Shown here: positions 50,075 to 60,420 of the stretch, in pieces | How positions within the stretch are numbered: the first letter of the stretch is position 1 | How the letters are laid out: every line of letters starts with the position of its first letter | Assembly: GCF_029542785.1 (NCBI RefSeq) | Contig: NC_083371.1 | Location: forward strand, 1,302,001 to 1,366,000 | Origin: Malassezia japonica | Lineage: Eukaryota; Basidiomycota; Malasseziomycetes; Malasseziales; Malasseziaceae | DNA length: 64,000 nt | Direction: 5' to 3' | The notes under the pieces: model-generated | What the model was told of the DNA's origin: nothing | Seen by the model: only the letters and a program-made list of their open reading frames with translations | Databases searched by the model: none | Translations under genes and position numbers: made by a program

Positions 50075-52168
50075 TTAGTCGATCGACTCCATGGCCGACT
50101 CACCCGCAGGCTCCTCCGCCTTGGGGGCCTCCTCCGTCTGCTCGGGGGTACCCATGTCGTCGATCGAGAGACCGAGCGAGATGAGCTTGAACAGGCGGTT
50201 GGCAAACTCTTGAGGCTGCTCCAGCGTAAAGCCCGAGGTGAGCAGGCTGCTGTCGTAGAGCAGGAAGGTGAGGTCGCGAACGGTGGGGTCGTTCTTGTCC
50301 TGGGCAACCTTGGCAGCAAGCTCCTTAATGATGGGGTTGTGCGGGTTGATCTCCATGGTCTTCTTCGAGGCCATGTACTGCGACATGGACGTGTCACGGA
50401 GGGCCTGGGCCTTCATGATACGCTCCATGTTGGCCGACCAGCCAAACTGGCCCGTGACCAAAACGCAGGGCGATCCAACAATGCGGTTCGACACGGCAAC
50501 CTTTTCGACCTTCTCGCCGAGAATGTCCTTGATGGTCTTGGTGAGGTCCTCAAACTTGGTGGCCTCCTCCTCGCGCTGCTTCTTCTCCTCGTCCGACTCC
50601 TCGAGCTCGAGACCCTCCTTCGAGACCGAGACGAGCTTCTTGCCCTCAAACTCCTTGAGCTGCGACACGGCGTACTCGTCAATGGGGTCCACCATCAGGA
50701 GCACCTCAAAGCCCTTCTTCTTGAGCACCTCGAGGAAAGGCGAGTCGCGCACAGCGGCGAGGCTCTCACCCGTGAGGTAGTAAATGTTCTTCTGGATCTC
50801 GGGCATGCGAGTGATGTAGTCCTTGAGCGAGGTCTGCTCATCGCCGCTCTTGGTAGAGTGGAAGCGGAGGAACTCGGCGAGCTTGGCGCGGTGGGTAGCG
50901 TCCTCGTGGATACCGAGCTTGAGGTTCTTGCCAAAGGCCTCGTAGAACTTGGCAAAGTTGTCCTTGTCCTCGGCAATCTCCGAGATCATGTCGAGGGTCT
51001 TCTTGACCAAGTTCTTGCGGATGACCTTGAGGATCTTGTTCTGCTGAAGCGTCTCACGCGAGATGTTCAGGGGCAGGTCCTCCGAGTCGACAATACCCTT
51101 GACAAAGTTGAGGTACTCGGGCATGAGCTCGTCGCAGTCCTCAGTGATAAAGACGCGGCGGACGTAGAGCTTGATGTTGCTCTTCTTCTTCTTGTTCTCA
51201 AACATGTCAAACGGAGCACGCTTGGGAATAAAGAGGATGGCCTTGAACTCGAGCTGGCCCTCCACCGAGAAGTGCTTCACAGCAAGGTGGTCCTCCCAGT
51301 CGTTCGAGAGGGTCTTGTAGAACGAGGCGTACTCCTCGGGGTTGATCGTCTTGGGCTCGCGCGTCCAGAGAGGCTTGGTCTTGTTCAGCTCCTCGTTTTC
51401 GGTGACGAGCTCCTTGACCTTCTTCTTCTCCTTCTTGTCCGCCGACTCGTCGTCAATCTCCTCAATCTTGGACTTCTTCTCGGCGTCCGCCTCCTCGGTC
51501 TCGGGCTCCTCGACCTCCTTCTCGACCTCCTTGGTGACAACGAGCTCAATGGGGTACGAGATAAACTCCGAGTGCTTCTTGACAATCTCCTTGATGCGCT
51601 TCTCCTCGAGGTAATCGAGCTGGTCCTCCTTCAGGTGAAGGCGGAGCTCGGTACCGCGGCCAAGAGGAGCGTTCTTGGTGTCTTGGGTGATGGTGAAGGT
51701 GCCACCAGCAGCGCTCTCCCAGACGTACTGCTCGTCGTCGTTGTGCTTGGTGATCAGCTCCACCTTGTCGGCAACGAGGTAGGCCGAGTAGAAACCGACA
51801 CCAAACTGACCAATCATGGAGATATCAGCACCCGAGCTGAGCGCCTCCATAAAGGCCTTAGTGCCCGACTTGGCAATGGTACCAATGTTGTTCACCAGGT
51901 CGGCCTTGGTCATACCGACACCCGTGTCGCGGATCGAGAGGACCTTGTTCTCCTTGTCGGGGGTGATGCGGATGAACAGATCCTTGCCCGAGTCCAGAAC
52001 ACTGGGGTCGGTCAGGGCCTGGTAGCGGACCTTGTCGAGCGCATCCGACGCGTTCGAGATCAGCTCACGAAGGAAAATCTCCTTGTTGCTGTAGAACGTG
52101 TTGATGATCAGATCCAGCAGCTGACTGATGTCGGCGGCAAAGCCGAACGTCTCTTGGTTCTCTGCCAT
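50075..52168 (-). CDS. HSP82: Cytosolic HSP90 chaperone with atypical MESID C-terminus
   Basis: This intronless gene encodes 697 residues of cytosolic HSP90. The N-terminal ATPase ([47 protein letters not shown]), a Lys/Glu-rich linker, the middle domain ([14 protein letters not shown]) and the dimerisation domain are all present. Its last residues are MESID, whereas cytosolic HSP90s normally end MEEVD, the ligand of TPR co-chaperones. M, the first E and the terminal D are kept; E to S and V to I are changed. The upstream region has a TATA box and step-type heat-shock elements. Confidence 0.97.
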   Translation of the reverse strand: MAENQETFGFAADISQLLDLIINTFYSNKEIFLRELISNASDALDKVRYQALTDPSVLDSGKDLFIRITPDKENKVLSIRDTGVGMTKADLVNNIGTIAKSGTKAFMEALSSGADISMIGQFGVGFYSAYLVADKVELITKHNDDEQYVWESAAGGTFTITQDTKNAPLGRGTELRLHLKEDQLDYLEEKRIKEIVKKHSEFISYPIELVVTKEVEKEVEEPETEEADAEKKSKIEEIDDESADKKEKKKVKELVTENEELNKTKPLWTREPKTINPEEYASFYKTLSNDWEDHLAVKHFSVEGQLEFKAILFIPKRAPFDMFENKKKKSNIKLYVRRVFITEDCDELMPEYLNFVKGIVDSEDLPLNISRETLQQNKILKVIRKNLVKKTLDMISEIAEDKDNFAKFYEAFGKNLKLGIHEDATHRAKLAEFLRFHSTKSGDEQTSLKDYITRMPEIQKNIYYLTGESLAAVRDSPFLEVLKKKGFEVLLMVDPIDEYAVSQLKEFEGKKLVSVSKEGLELEESDEEKKQREEEATKFEDLTKTIKDILGEKVEKVAVSNRIVGSPCVLVTGQFGWSANMERIMKAQALRDTSMSQYMASKKTMEINPHNPIIKELAAKVAQDKNDPTVRDLTFLLYDSSLLTSGFTLEQPQEFANRLFKLISLGLSIDDMGTPEQTEEAPKAEEPAGESAMESID

Positions 52169-52208
52169 GATGTTTCGCGTTACTGGTGAACAGAAAGGGC
52201 GGCCTGGG

Positions 52209-52215
52209 TTTTATA
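52209..52215 (-). promoter_or_regulatory. HSP90 TATA box
   Basis: On the minus strand this reads TATAAAA, about 41-47 nt before the HSP90 ATG. Confidence 0.65.
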
Positions 52216-52237
52216 TTCGCAGCGCCTCCCTTGCGCA

Positions 52238-52262
52238 CTTCCACACTTTTCTGTGTGGTTCT
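52238..52262. promoter_or_regulatory. Step-type heat-shock element, three units
   Basis: TTC triplets start at 52239, 52249 and 52259, so their spacing is exactly 10 nt. This is the step arrangement recognised by Hsf1 trimers. It lies 71-93 nt upstream of the HSP90 ATG. A two-unit GAA array with the same spacing is at 52308-52320. Confidence 0.55.
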
Positions 52263-52647
52263 CTGGCCCCGCCGCGTCTTCGCTGCACGTCCATGTGGCC
52301 CTCCACCGAAGGTGCTGGAACCCAAAAAGACCACATGGGGTACCACGTGGGAATTTCTTTTTTTCGGCCGATTTTTTGTAAGGCCAGCGCGGCGCCAGCC
52401 AACCAGCCCGCGGCGGGGGGCAGCGCACGGCGCGGCTCCGTCCGATCTCCCTCCGGCCGCGCTGCACTTGGGCAAGGGTCTGGTTTTATCGGGCTTGGGA
52501 CCCACGACCACGAGTGACGCTTTTTGGGATCGCGTGTCAACCTGCTCTTTCCTTCGTAGCGAAGGGAACATGCTATCCTTGCTGTCGAGACTCAGCTGGC
52601 CTCCCCCGCTATCTCGCGCAGCGCTCCCGTTGTTCTAATTCTCTTAC

Positions 52648-54962
52648 ATGTATTCCCCTTCTCCACCGCCGGTCGCGGCGTCCAACGCATATGTGTACCT
52701 CAATCACCAGCAGTCCCTGGCGTCGAACCCATATGCGTCGCACGCGCAGTCGACCCACCACCTCAGCGGCGGCATGAACGCCAGCTCGATGGGCGACATG
52801 GGCCTTGTCGGCGGAGCGTCGTCGGCGGCCGCGCTCAGCTCGGGTCCGCCCGCGAGCTCCGCGTACGGCAATGGTTCGCCGTTCGGCGCGATGAACTCGC
52901 CGCGCTACGACACTGCTGGCATGGGCTGGCTGTCGCGCTTTCCGCCGCAGCAGTCCCATCTGGCCCAGTCCACAAACGGGACGCCGGTCGGCCCTATGCC
53001 TGCGGCGCTCAACCACGGTGTGCCCTCGTCGCCGGGCTATCCTGGCATGGGCTCCTCGCCGCACATGTCAGTCATGGGGTCGTCCGTGTCGCCTGCAACG
53101 CCGCAGACACAAACGCAAAGCACGCGTGCGGCGAGCTCGGCGGGCACCTCGTCCGAGTGGCAGCAACAGATTTACTGTGCAGATATCTCGCGTCAGTCGT
53201 ACTCGCCGCATCACCATGCGCGCGCGGCTGCGCTGGCGGCGCGTAGCTCGGTCAACGCCGGCCCGGACTCGAAGAAAGGCATCCAGCTGCCGGCCGGCGC
53301 TGCGGCGAACGGCCTGTCGTTCCCGCTGCGCGGCGACAGCAAGGGTGGTGACGAGTCCTACGCTGGCCTGAGCACGAGCCCCAGCAAGAGCGCCGGCCTG
53401 CGCACGTCCAAAGCGAACGATGAAGAAGCGAACGAGCAGTCGTGGTCAATGATCGACATGGGGGGTCTGAACCTCAAGACGATCGGCAACGAAGTGTTCC
53501 GCTACACCTTCCTCACTTCGCTATTCATTAACCACAACAGCATCACGACACTTTCGCCTGCCGTGGTGCAGCTGCGCAACCTCTCTGTACTGGATGCGAG
53601 CGGCAACAAGCTCGTCATGATCCCCCCCGAGCTCGGCATGCTGACCGAGCTGCGCGGACTCTTTTTGTTTGATAACTGCCTCACGGTGCTTCCTCCCGAG
53701 CTCGGCACGCTGTACCAGCTGGAGATGCTGGGCATCGAAGGCAACCCGCTGCAGGAGAACCTCATGAGCATTATCCAGCACGAAGGCACGCAGGCGCTGA
53801 TTGCCTTTTTGCGCGACTCGTGCCCCGTGCCGGTCCCTCCGCCGGAGCGTGAGTGGATTACGCTCGAGACGGACGTGCCGAACGTGTCCGAGGAGGAGTC
53901 GGCGAACAACACGTTTGCCGTCCTGTCCTACAATGTGCTCTGCGAAAAGTACGCGACGCCGCAAATGTACGGCTACACGCCGGGCTGGGCGCTCGTGTGG
54001 GACTACCGCAAAGAGTTTATCCTGCAAGAGATCATGAGCTACGGTGCCGACATCTGCTGTCTCCAGGAACTGGAGATGGGCCAGTACGAAGAGTACTTTG
54101 AGCCAAAGCTGCAACAGAACGACTACGAGGGCCTCTTTTGGCCCAAGTCGCGTGCGCGCACGATGCGCGAGGACGAGCGCCGCCATGTCGATGGATGTGC
54201 GACCTTTTTCAACTCGCGCGTGTACCGTCTGGTGGACAAGCAGCTGATCGAGTTTAACCAGCTCGCACTGCAGCGCCCCGACTTTAAAAAGACGGAGGAT
54301 ATCTTCAACCGTGTGATGACCAAAGACAATGTGGCCGCGATTGCCATGCTCGAGCACCGCAAGACGGGTGCAAAGCTGCTGCTGGCCAATGCACACATGC
54401 ACTGGGACCCCGCGTTCCGCGACGTAAAGATGGTGCAGACCGCGATGCTCATGGAGCAGCTCGAGAGCATCAGCAACCGCTTTGCCAAGATGCCGTCGCA
54501 GGTGAAGCTGGAAGGCAACGCGACGCCGCCCAAGTACACCTCCGGCAAGCAGATTCCCATGGTGATCTGCGGCGACTTTAACTCGACCCCCGACTCGGGC
54601 GTATACGAGTTTTTGAGCCAAGGCACCGCCGCCCCGGATCACGAAGACTTTATGGACCATACCTACGGCACGTACACCTCAGAGGGCCTGCGCCACAGCT
54701 GTGCACTGCGCAGCGCCTACAACAGCATCGGCGAGCTGCCGCTCACGAACCACACGCCCGGCTTCCGCGGCGCGATCGATTATATCTGGTACTCGACCAA
54801 CACGCTCGCCGCGTCGGGCCTCCTGGGCGAGGTCGACGCGACCTACCTCTCGCGTGTAGTGGGCTTCCCCAACGCCCACTTCCCATCTGAGTACGTTGCG
54901 AAACTAACCCCAGTCATGTATGTATCCTCGCCGAGTTTAAAGTCAAGCCGACCAAGGCATAG
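52648..54962 (+). CDS. CCR4: CCR4 mRNA deadenylase
   Basis: Two exons (52648-54890, 54914-54962; intron 23 nt) give 763 residues of the catalytic poly(A) nuclease of the CCR4-NOT complex. The N-terminal 270 residues are Ser/Ala/Pro-rich. Leucine-rich repeats at about 275-370 (LTSLFINHNSITTL, LSVLDASGNKLVMIPPEL) dock Caf1. The EEP nuclease follows with LSYNVLCEKYATPQMYGY, the catalytic Glu in CLQELEMGQY, NAHMHWDP and CGDFNSTPDSGVYEFL. The intron falls inside the last motif; splicing gives FPSDHVCILAEF, the conserved Asp-His end. Without splicing the catalytic His is lost. The gene is convergent with the PAC1-like gene. Confidence 0.94.
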
Positions 54963-55038
54963 TCGGCACGCTAGCGCTCACGCTTGGCATACCCATAGCG
55001 ACCATACCCTGGTAGCCAAGGTACTACGCACCTTCTTT

Positions 55039-55939
55039 CTATACGTACATGCCCCCGTCGCCGACCTGCCCCGCGTCGCCGGTCGACTTGGACGCGAGGA
55101 GGAACTGCGCAGCAATCTGCCCCAGCGTCGTGCCGGATGCCGGACGCGGGGGGGGGAGCAGCGCACGGAGCACCTCGGCGTACCGCTCGTCGAGCGGCTC
55201 GGTGAGCGTCGCGAGGCGCGCATGCGCCTCGTCGTTCGTGATGCGCTGCAGCTCGTAAGGCACGGCCCAGCGCAGGGGCGGCGCCTGGAAGTTGGCGTGC
55301 GGCCGCAGCTTGTACGACGGGATGCTCAGCAGCAGCGCAGGCAGACGCTCGTACACGCCTTCTGCGTAGAATGCGGCCGCGGCGCCACTCACGGTGTTCG
55401 GCACACCCCACGGCGCGTACATCGGCCGCTGGGCCATGGTCCATGCCTCGGGTGCTTTCTCCCCGGCCGGGACGTGCGCGAGGAAGCGCAGCGGCGCGTC
55501 GACCGGCGGCACGTCCGTGAGGTAGAGACTCGGCGTGTACGCTTGCACGACCGCGACGCTCGTCGGCTGCAGCGCGCCGAGCACGGCCTGTGCGAGCGGC
55601 GCACACGCGTCGCTCCGCAGCCAGTCTGGCCGGGGTACAAAGAGCAGGGCACTATTTCCAGAGAGAGAAACCCACGCACGCTGCGTCAGCACCACTACAT
55701 ACCTCTACGCCGCTGACCTGCACGGTGTGCGTCGCAGGCCACGCGGCGGACGGCGCGTGCGCACTGTTCAGCAGCGCGGCGCCCGCGTCGCCCAACAGCA
55801 CGACGAGCGGCCGCCCTTTTTCGACATGCTCGGGAACAATGCACACCTCGACGCTCTGCACAGGCGACGCCTCGTCCTCGTCCGACTCGAGCTCGTGCCG
55901 CGGCGGCGGCCCTTCCGCCAAGGCAGGGTCCCAGTCCAT
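55039..55939 (-). CDS. Putative proteasome assembly chaperone 1-like protein
   Basis: Two exons (55939-55703, 55680-55039; intron 22 nt) give 292 residues. The start MDWDPALAEGPPPRHELES with an acidic stretch, followed by VLLGDAGAALLNS and a long alpha/beta region (AQAVLGALQPTSVAVVQAY), recalls fungal PAC1/Pba1 proteins. These help build the 20S alpha ring. The match is by overall pattern and is tentative. There is no signal peptide or membrane helix. The intron is required to connect VSGVE to RAWVSLSGNSALLFV. Confidence 0.45.
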
Positions 55940-56140
55940 GGTCTCGCTCCACAGCCTATGAAATCGCACGTCTCACGCGCCACGTAATTCCCGGCACGTC
56001 ACATGCGCCACAATGCAAGGTAGACAAAGGCTGCATGGGCTCCGGCCGACCCTGGCGGGGTGTTTCACCGCGGACCGCAGACGCCAGTGCGCTCATCGTC
56101 CGACGTCCGATCGGGTCGGGGAAGAGGGTAGGACCCGCAT

Positions 56141-59100
56141 ATGAGCCAAGCATCAGGGGCCGGAACGAATCCGCCCAAGGTCGAGACACAGGCCGTGGGC
56201 TCGGCCCGCCGTGGCGCAGCACCTGCCGTGGTGCCCGATACTAAGAACACCGCGCCGATCGTCGTGCCTGGAGGGGCCGAACGCCCCGAAGGGCCGATCG
56301 CGCGGCCTACTCCCGGCACGACGCCGCTCCCTGCTGCCCTTCAAGGTCAGCCTCCCGTCATTCCATACATGCAGTCGCGCCCGATGGAACCGGGCGCGCT
56401 CGTCCCGTCGAACACGCGTCCGCCGTACGGCGCGCCCCCGTCGCGTCCGCCAGTGCTCGGCCCGATGGGGGGTGCGCCGGGCGCGCCGCGTCCTGGTGCG
56501 CCGCCGAGCGTGCGGCCCCCGCCGTTTCTAGGCGGAGCCGTGGGTGGCGGTGCGCCCATGCCGGCCCGGCCCCCGTTCCTGGGGGCGCCGGGACGTAACA
56601 GCCCCGGCGGCGCGCCGGGTGCGCCGGGTGCGCCTGGTACGCCGGGCGTTCCCAGCGCGCTGCGTAGCGGCCCGCCAGCCGCGCTGCCGCCAAACAGCGG
56701 CGTGCCGAGCGGCGCGAATGCCTCGCCGGGCCGCGCGCCGCCAAGCGCGGCGCGCCCGCCGCCGAGCCCTGCCAAGGAAGGGCCATCGCGTGCAAACGCG
56801 CCTGCACTTGCGCCGCTTAACACGGCCGCACTGAGCGGCACTTCGACGCCGGCCGAGCAGACGCAGAGCACGGTGACGTCGCCGACGCAGAGCTTTATTC
56901 TGGAGCGCCATACCAACATCCAGCCGACGATGCCGAACCCGCTGGGTGGTGACTCGCTGCCGAATGCGAGCGCCAAGGACAGCGCTGCGTCGCGCGCGGG
57001 CTTTTCGACACTCGCGGGCGGCACCGGCAACGGCCCCGTGCCTTCGGACGCCAAGGGCTCGCCGCTCACGACGACCTCGCCGACGGCCGCCCCGGCCGAC
57101 GGGCCGCTGCTCGACCACAGCCACCTGCAGCCGGGTGAGACGGTGTCGCTCTTGAGCCACACTCAGACGCTCGACATGTACCGCAAAAATGCCAAAAAGT
57201 CAAATGACCCCCAGCTGAACTACGAGCTGGCGGTCTTTATGCTGGACGTTGCGCACTCGCTGGAGGCCACTCCTTCTGATCCCGAGCAGGAAGCGGCGAC
57301 GGAGCGCGAGGCACTCATCAAAGAGGCCACTTCCATCCTCAAGAAGCTCGCCGACCGCGGCCACTGCGACTCGCAGTACCTCATCGGCGACTGCTACGCC
57401 AATGGATTCGGCACGCCAAAGGGCAAGCAGGACTTTGGCCAGGCGTACTCCTACTTTACGCTCGCCGCCAAGCACGGCCACCCCGATGCGGCGTACCGCG
57501 CCGGAACCTGCTACGAAAAGGGCTGGGGCTGCCGCCGCGACGCGGCCAAGGCCGTGCAGTTCTACCGCAAGGCCGCGAGCCAGGGCCACCCCGGCGCGCA
57601 GTACCGCCTGGGCACCGCCGAACTCAACGGCGAGCTGGGCCTGAAGCGCTCGGCCCGCGAGGGCGTCAAGTGGCTCAAGCGCAGTGCAGAGAGCGCCACG
57701 CCCGAGTTTCCGCACGCGCTGCACGAGCTCGCACTACTGCACGAAAAGGGTATCCACAACGTGCTGTTTGCCGACCCAGAGTATAGCTGCGAGCTACTCG
57801 CAATGGCAGGCGAGATGGGCTATGCGCCGAGCGCGTACAAGCTCGGCGTGAACTACGAGTACGGGCGCATGGGATGCCCGCAGGACGGCGGTCTGAGTAT
57901 CCACATGTACAACATTGCCGCACAGCAGAACCACAAGGAGGCATGCTTTGCGCTCACCGCGTGGTACCTCGTCGGCGCGCCGGGCATTCTCCCTCAGAGC
58001 GACACCGAGGCGTACCTCTGGGCAAAGCGCGCCGCGGAACAGGGACTCGCCAAGGCCGAGTACGCCTGCGGCTACTTTGCCGAGATGGGCGTCGGCACCA
58101 AGAAGGACCTTTCGGAGGCCAAGGGCTGGTACATCCTCGCTGCCGAGCACGGCGACAACCGCGCACACCAGCGCCTCTCGTCGCTCTCGGGCTACGCCGC
58201 AAAGAAGGTGTCGGCGGGCCAGCAAAGCCCGTCGGACGAGTCCAGCGCAGTGATCGTCCAGCCGCTCTCGGCGCCGTTTCCGGGATCGCCAGTGAACGGC
58301 TCAACGCGCTCGCTCGGCGTACTCAAGTACCCGACGCCCAAGGCCATGCGCGAGACACAGGCGTTCCAGCGCGACTTGCACTACCAGGCGCTCGTCGCAG
58401 TGACCAACGAGCGCGAGCGCAGCAAGGAGCGCGAGGCTCTCGGCATTACGTCGCCCAAGGCCACGTCGCCGACGTCGAACCAGTTTGGCGCGCCGCGCGG
58501 GGCCAACACGTTCCTTACAGGCTCCATGCCGAGGCCGGTGCGCCCGAGCAACCCGCCGAAGGAACGCGCCGCATCCGCCACGCGCTCGCCCAAGCCGGGC
58601 AACGGCGAGCCGATTCGCATGATCCAGGCCGGGCCACGCGCAGGCTTTGCGCCGCTGCCGCCCAAGCCCGAGCCCGAGCCGGAGCCAGAGGCCAAGCCAG
58701 AGACCAAGCCGCAGTCGCCCAACGCGGGCGTCGTGCCGGGCGCTTTCCCAGGCGCCGCGTCCCCGCCATCAGGGGCGCGGCCGTTTGGCCAGCCGCAGAA
58801 CCAGCCGCTCGGCGCACAGCCGCGGCCGGGTCAGCCGCAGGGCGCGCCGGGCCAGCAGCCGCCACCAGGCCAGCCGCGCCCGCCCCAGGCCGCCCCGCAG
58901 GGATCGCCCGCCCCAGGCCGCCCGCCGCAGGGATCGCCCGCCCCAGGCCGCCCGCCGCAAGGGCCGCCGGGCCAACAGCGCCCGCCCCAGGGCCCCCAGA
59001 CCCCTCAAGGCCCCCAGGGTCCCCAGGCGCCCGCCGGCGCGCTCGGCCGGCCCCAAGGACCGCCAGGCCAGCAGCGCCCGCCGCAAGGTGCTCTGCCGCC

Positions 59101-60376
59101 GCCGAGCGGCCCGGGTGCTCGTCCGCCGTCGGGATCGCCCCAGATCAGGCCTTCGCAGCCATTCCTGCAGGGCTCGCCCGGCGCACGCCCTGGCCAGCCT
59201 TTCCCGCAGCAGGGATCGCCCAACGCACGCCCGCCCCAGGGACCGCTCTCGCCCCCGGGGCCGCCCGGCACCCGCGGACCGCAGGGATCGCCGCTCGGCC
59301 AAGCACCGGGCGCACGTCCCCTGCAGGGGCCGACCGATGCACCGGGTATGCGCCCCGGCGACGGACCCGCGCCGCTTCCGCCCTTTGGCCAGCCGCAAAA
59401 CGCACAGGGTCAGCCCGGTGCGCGTCCGCCCTTGGGCCAGGCCGCACAGCCCGGCATGCCGCCGGGCCATGCGCCAGGCGCACGTCCGCCGGGCCAGCCC
59501 AACCAGCCGGGCCTGCCACCGAGTATGCCTGGCCAGGGCCCCGGCACTCGCTCGCCCTTTGGCCAGGCGGCGCAGCCTGGCATGCCGCCGGGCCAGGGCC
59601 CTGGCGCGCGTCCTGCGCCCAACCAGCCGGTGCAGCCTGGCCTGCCGCCGAGCGCCCCCGGCCAAGCCCCTGGCGCACGTCCGCCGTTTGGCCAGGCGCC
59701 CGGTGCGCGTCCTCCGACGCCCCAAGGGCCGTGGCAGGGCCCCGCGCGTCCGCCGCTCGGTCTTTTGCCGCCGCAAGGATCCGGGCCCCAGGCCCAAGCC
59801 GGCGGCCGCCCGGCCCCGCAAGGGCTGCCCGGCAGCAATCCGTTTGCACCTGGCGCTCGCCCCCCTGGCGCACCGCTTGGCCCGAATGCTACGGGCCAGC
59901 GTCCTCCTGGCGCGCCGCTCGGCCTCGCCGCGCCTAGTGGTGCGCCCGGCGCGCCGCCCGGCCCCGGCAACGACTCGATTCGCCCGGTGCTGGCAGGCTT
60001 CCGCCCCAGCGGCGCACCCGGCGCGCCCCCGTCGAGTGGTGCACCCACTTCTCCGAGCCTTCCCAATCCGTTTGGTGCGGGCCCCGAGTCGAAAGGTGGG
60101 CCCGGCGCTCCTACGTCTGGTCCTGGCGCCATGCGCCCTGGCGCGCCGCCTGGCCCTGGGGCGGTGCGCCCCGGTGCGCCGCCCGGCGCTGGAGCGGTGC
60201 GTCCTGGCGCGCCGCCTGGTCCTGCACCGGGTTCAACGCCCGGCACGGCGCCGCCCGCAGGCAGCGCCAGCGCCCCCAAGCCCGAGTCGTCAGCCGATCC
60301 CAAGACGTCGATCGACGTGCCTTCCGAGGCCGGATCGGACGGCAAGAAACTGCGCAAGTGGTTCGGGCTTGGATAA
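56141..60376 (+). CDS. SKT5: Sel1-repeat chitin synthase activator, Skt5/Chs4 type
   Basis: This intronless 1411-residue ORF encodes a protein like Skt5/Chs4, which activates and localises chitin synthase III at the plasma membrane. Tandem Sel1 repeats at about residues 390-685 read LADRGHCDSQYLIGDCYANG, AYSYFTLAAKHGHPDAAYR, VQFYRKAASQGHPGAQYRLG and AKRAAEQGLAKAEYACGYFA. The first 300 residues are Pro/Ala/Gly-rich. Residues from about 830 to 1390 form an extraordinary Pro/Gly/Gln-rich, collagen-like tail that includes a 30-bp DNA tandem repeat. It ends KKLRKWFGLG, so the CaaX box of yeast Skt5 is absent. The repeat region makes exact length sensitive to assembly error. Confidence 0.85.
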   Translation: MSQASGAGTNPPKVETQAVGSARRGAAPAVVPDTKNTAPIVVPGGAERPEGPIARPTPGTTPLPAALQGQPPVIPYMQSRPMEPGALVPSNTRPPYGAPPSRPPVLGPMGGAPGAPRPGAPPSVRPPPFLGGAVGGGAPMPARPPFLGAPGRNSPGGAPGAPGAPGTPGVPSALRSGPPAALPPNSGVPSGANASPGRAPPSAARPPPSPAKEGPSRANAPALAPLNTAALSGTSTPAEQTQSTVTSPTQSFILERHTNIQPTMPNPLGGDSLPNASAKDSAASRAGFSTLAGGTGNGPVPSDAKGSPLTTTSPTAAPADGPLLDHSHLQPGETVSLLSHTQTLDMYRKNAKKSNDPQLNYELAVFMLDVAHSLEATPSDPEQEAATEREALIKEATSILKKLADRGHCDSQYLIGDCYANGFGTPKGKQDFGQAYSYFTLAAKHGHPDAAYRAGTCYEKGWGCRRDAAKAVQFYRKAASQGHPGAQYRLGTAELNGELGLKRSAREGVKWLKRSAESATPEFPHALHELALLHEKGIHNVLFADPEYSCELLAMAGEMGYAPSAYKLGVNYEYGRMGCPQDGGLSIHMYNIAAQQNHKEACFALTAWYLVGAPGILPQSDTEAYLWAKRAAEQGLAKAEYACGYFAEMGVGTKKDLSEAKGWYILAAEHGDNRAHQRLSSLSGYAAKKVSAGQQSPSDESSAVIVQPLSAPFPGSPVNGSTRSLGVLKYPTPKAMRETQAFQRDLHYQALVAVTNERERSKEREALGITSPKATSPTSNQFGAPRGANTFLTGSMPRPVRPSNPPKERAASATRSPKPGNGEPIRMIQAGPRAGFAPLPPKPEPEPEPEAKPETKPQSPNAGVVPGAFPGAASPPSGARPFGQPQNQPLGAQPRPGQPQGAPGQQPPPGQPRPPQAAPQGSPAPGRPPQGSPAPGRPPQGPPGQQRPPQGPQTPQGPQGPQAPAGALGRPQGPPGQQRPPQGALPPPSGPGARPPSGSPQIRPSQPFLQGSPGARPGQPFPQQGSPNARPPQGPLSPPGPPGTRGPQGSPLGQAPGARPLQGPTDAPGMRPGDGPAPLPPFGQPQNAQGQPGARPPLGQAAQPGMPPGHAPGARPPGQPNQPGLPPSMPGQGPGTRSPFGQAAQPGMPPGQGPGARPAPNQPVQPGLPPSAPGQAPGARPPFGQAPGARPPTPQGPWQGPARPPLGLLPPQGSGPQAQAGGRPAPQGLPGSNPFAPGARPPGAPLGPNATGQRPPGAPLGLAAPSGAPGAPPGPGNDSIRPVLAGFRPSGAPGAPPSSGAPTSPSLPNPFGAGPESKGGPGAPTSGPGAMRPGAPPGPGAVRPGAPPGAGAVRPGAPPGPAPGSTPGTAPPAGSASAPKPESSADPKTSIDVPSEAGSDGKKLRKWFGLG
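58901..58960 (+). repeat. 30-bp tandem repeat, two copies
   Basis: Two adjacent 30-bp units, beginning GGATCGCCCGCCCCAGGCCG, differ only at the last base. They lie in the Skt5-like coding sequence and encode GSPAPGRPPQ twice. Confidence 0.9.
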
Positions 60377-60420
60377 GATATACAACGAATTAATAGCATG
60401 AACTGTCTAGATGTAGAATT

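Larger units (their letters stand above)
52169..52647. promoter_or_regulatory. HSP90/CCR4 divergent promoter region
   Basis: This 479-bp gap separates the divergent HSP90 and CCR4 start codons. It contains a minus-strand TATA box, two TTC/GAA arrays with 10-bp periodicity and a CACGTG core near 52343. I see no gene in it. Confidence 0.6.

Noticed and set aside
50210..52189. 659-residue plus-strand ORF opposite HSP90
   Set aside because: Leu/Val-rich antisense shadow without any conserved segment.
57874..60401. Long alternate-frame ORFs within the Skt5-like gene
   Set aside because: Arg/Ala/Pro-rich translations of the GC-rich repeat tract; the Sel1 frame is the real one.
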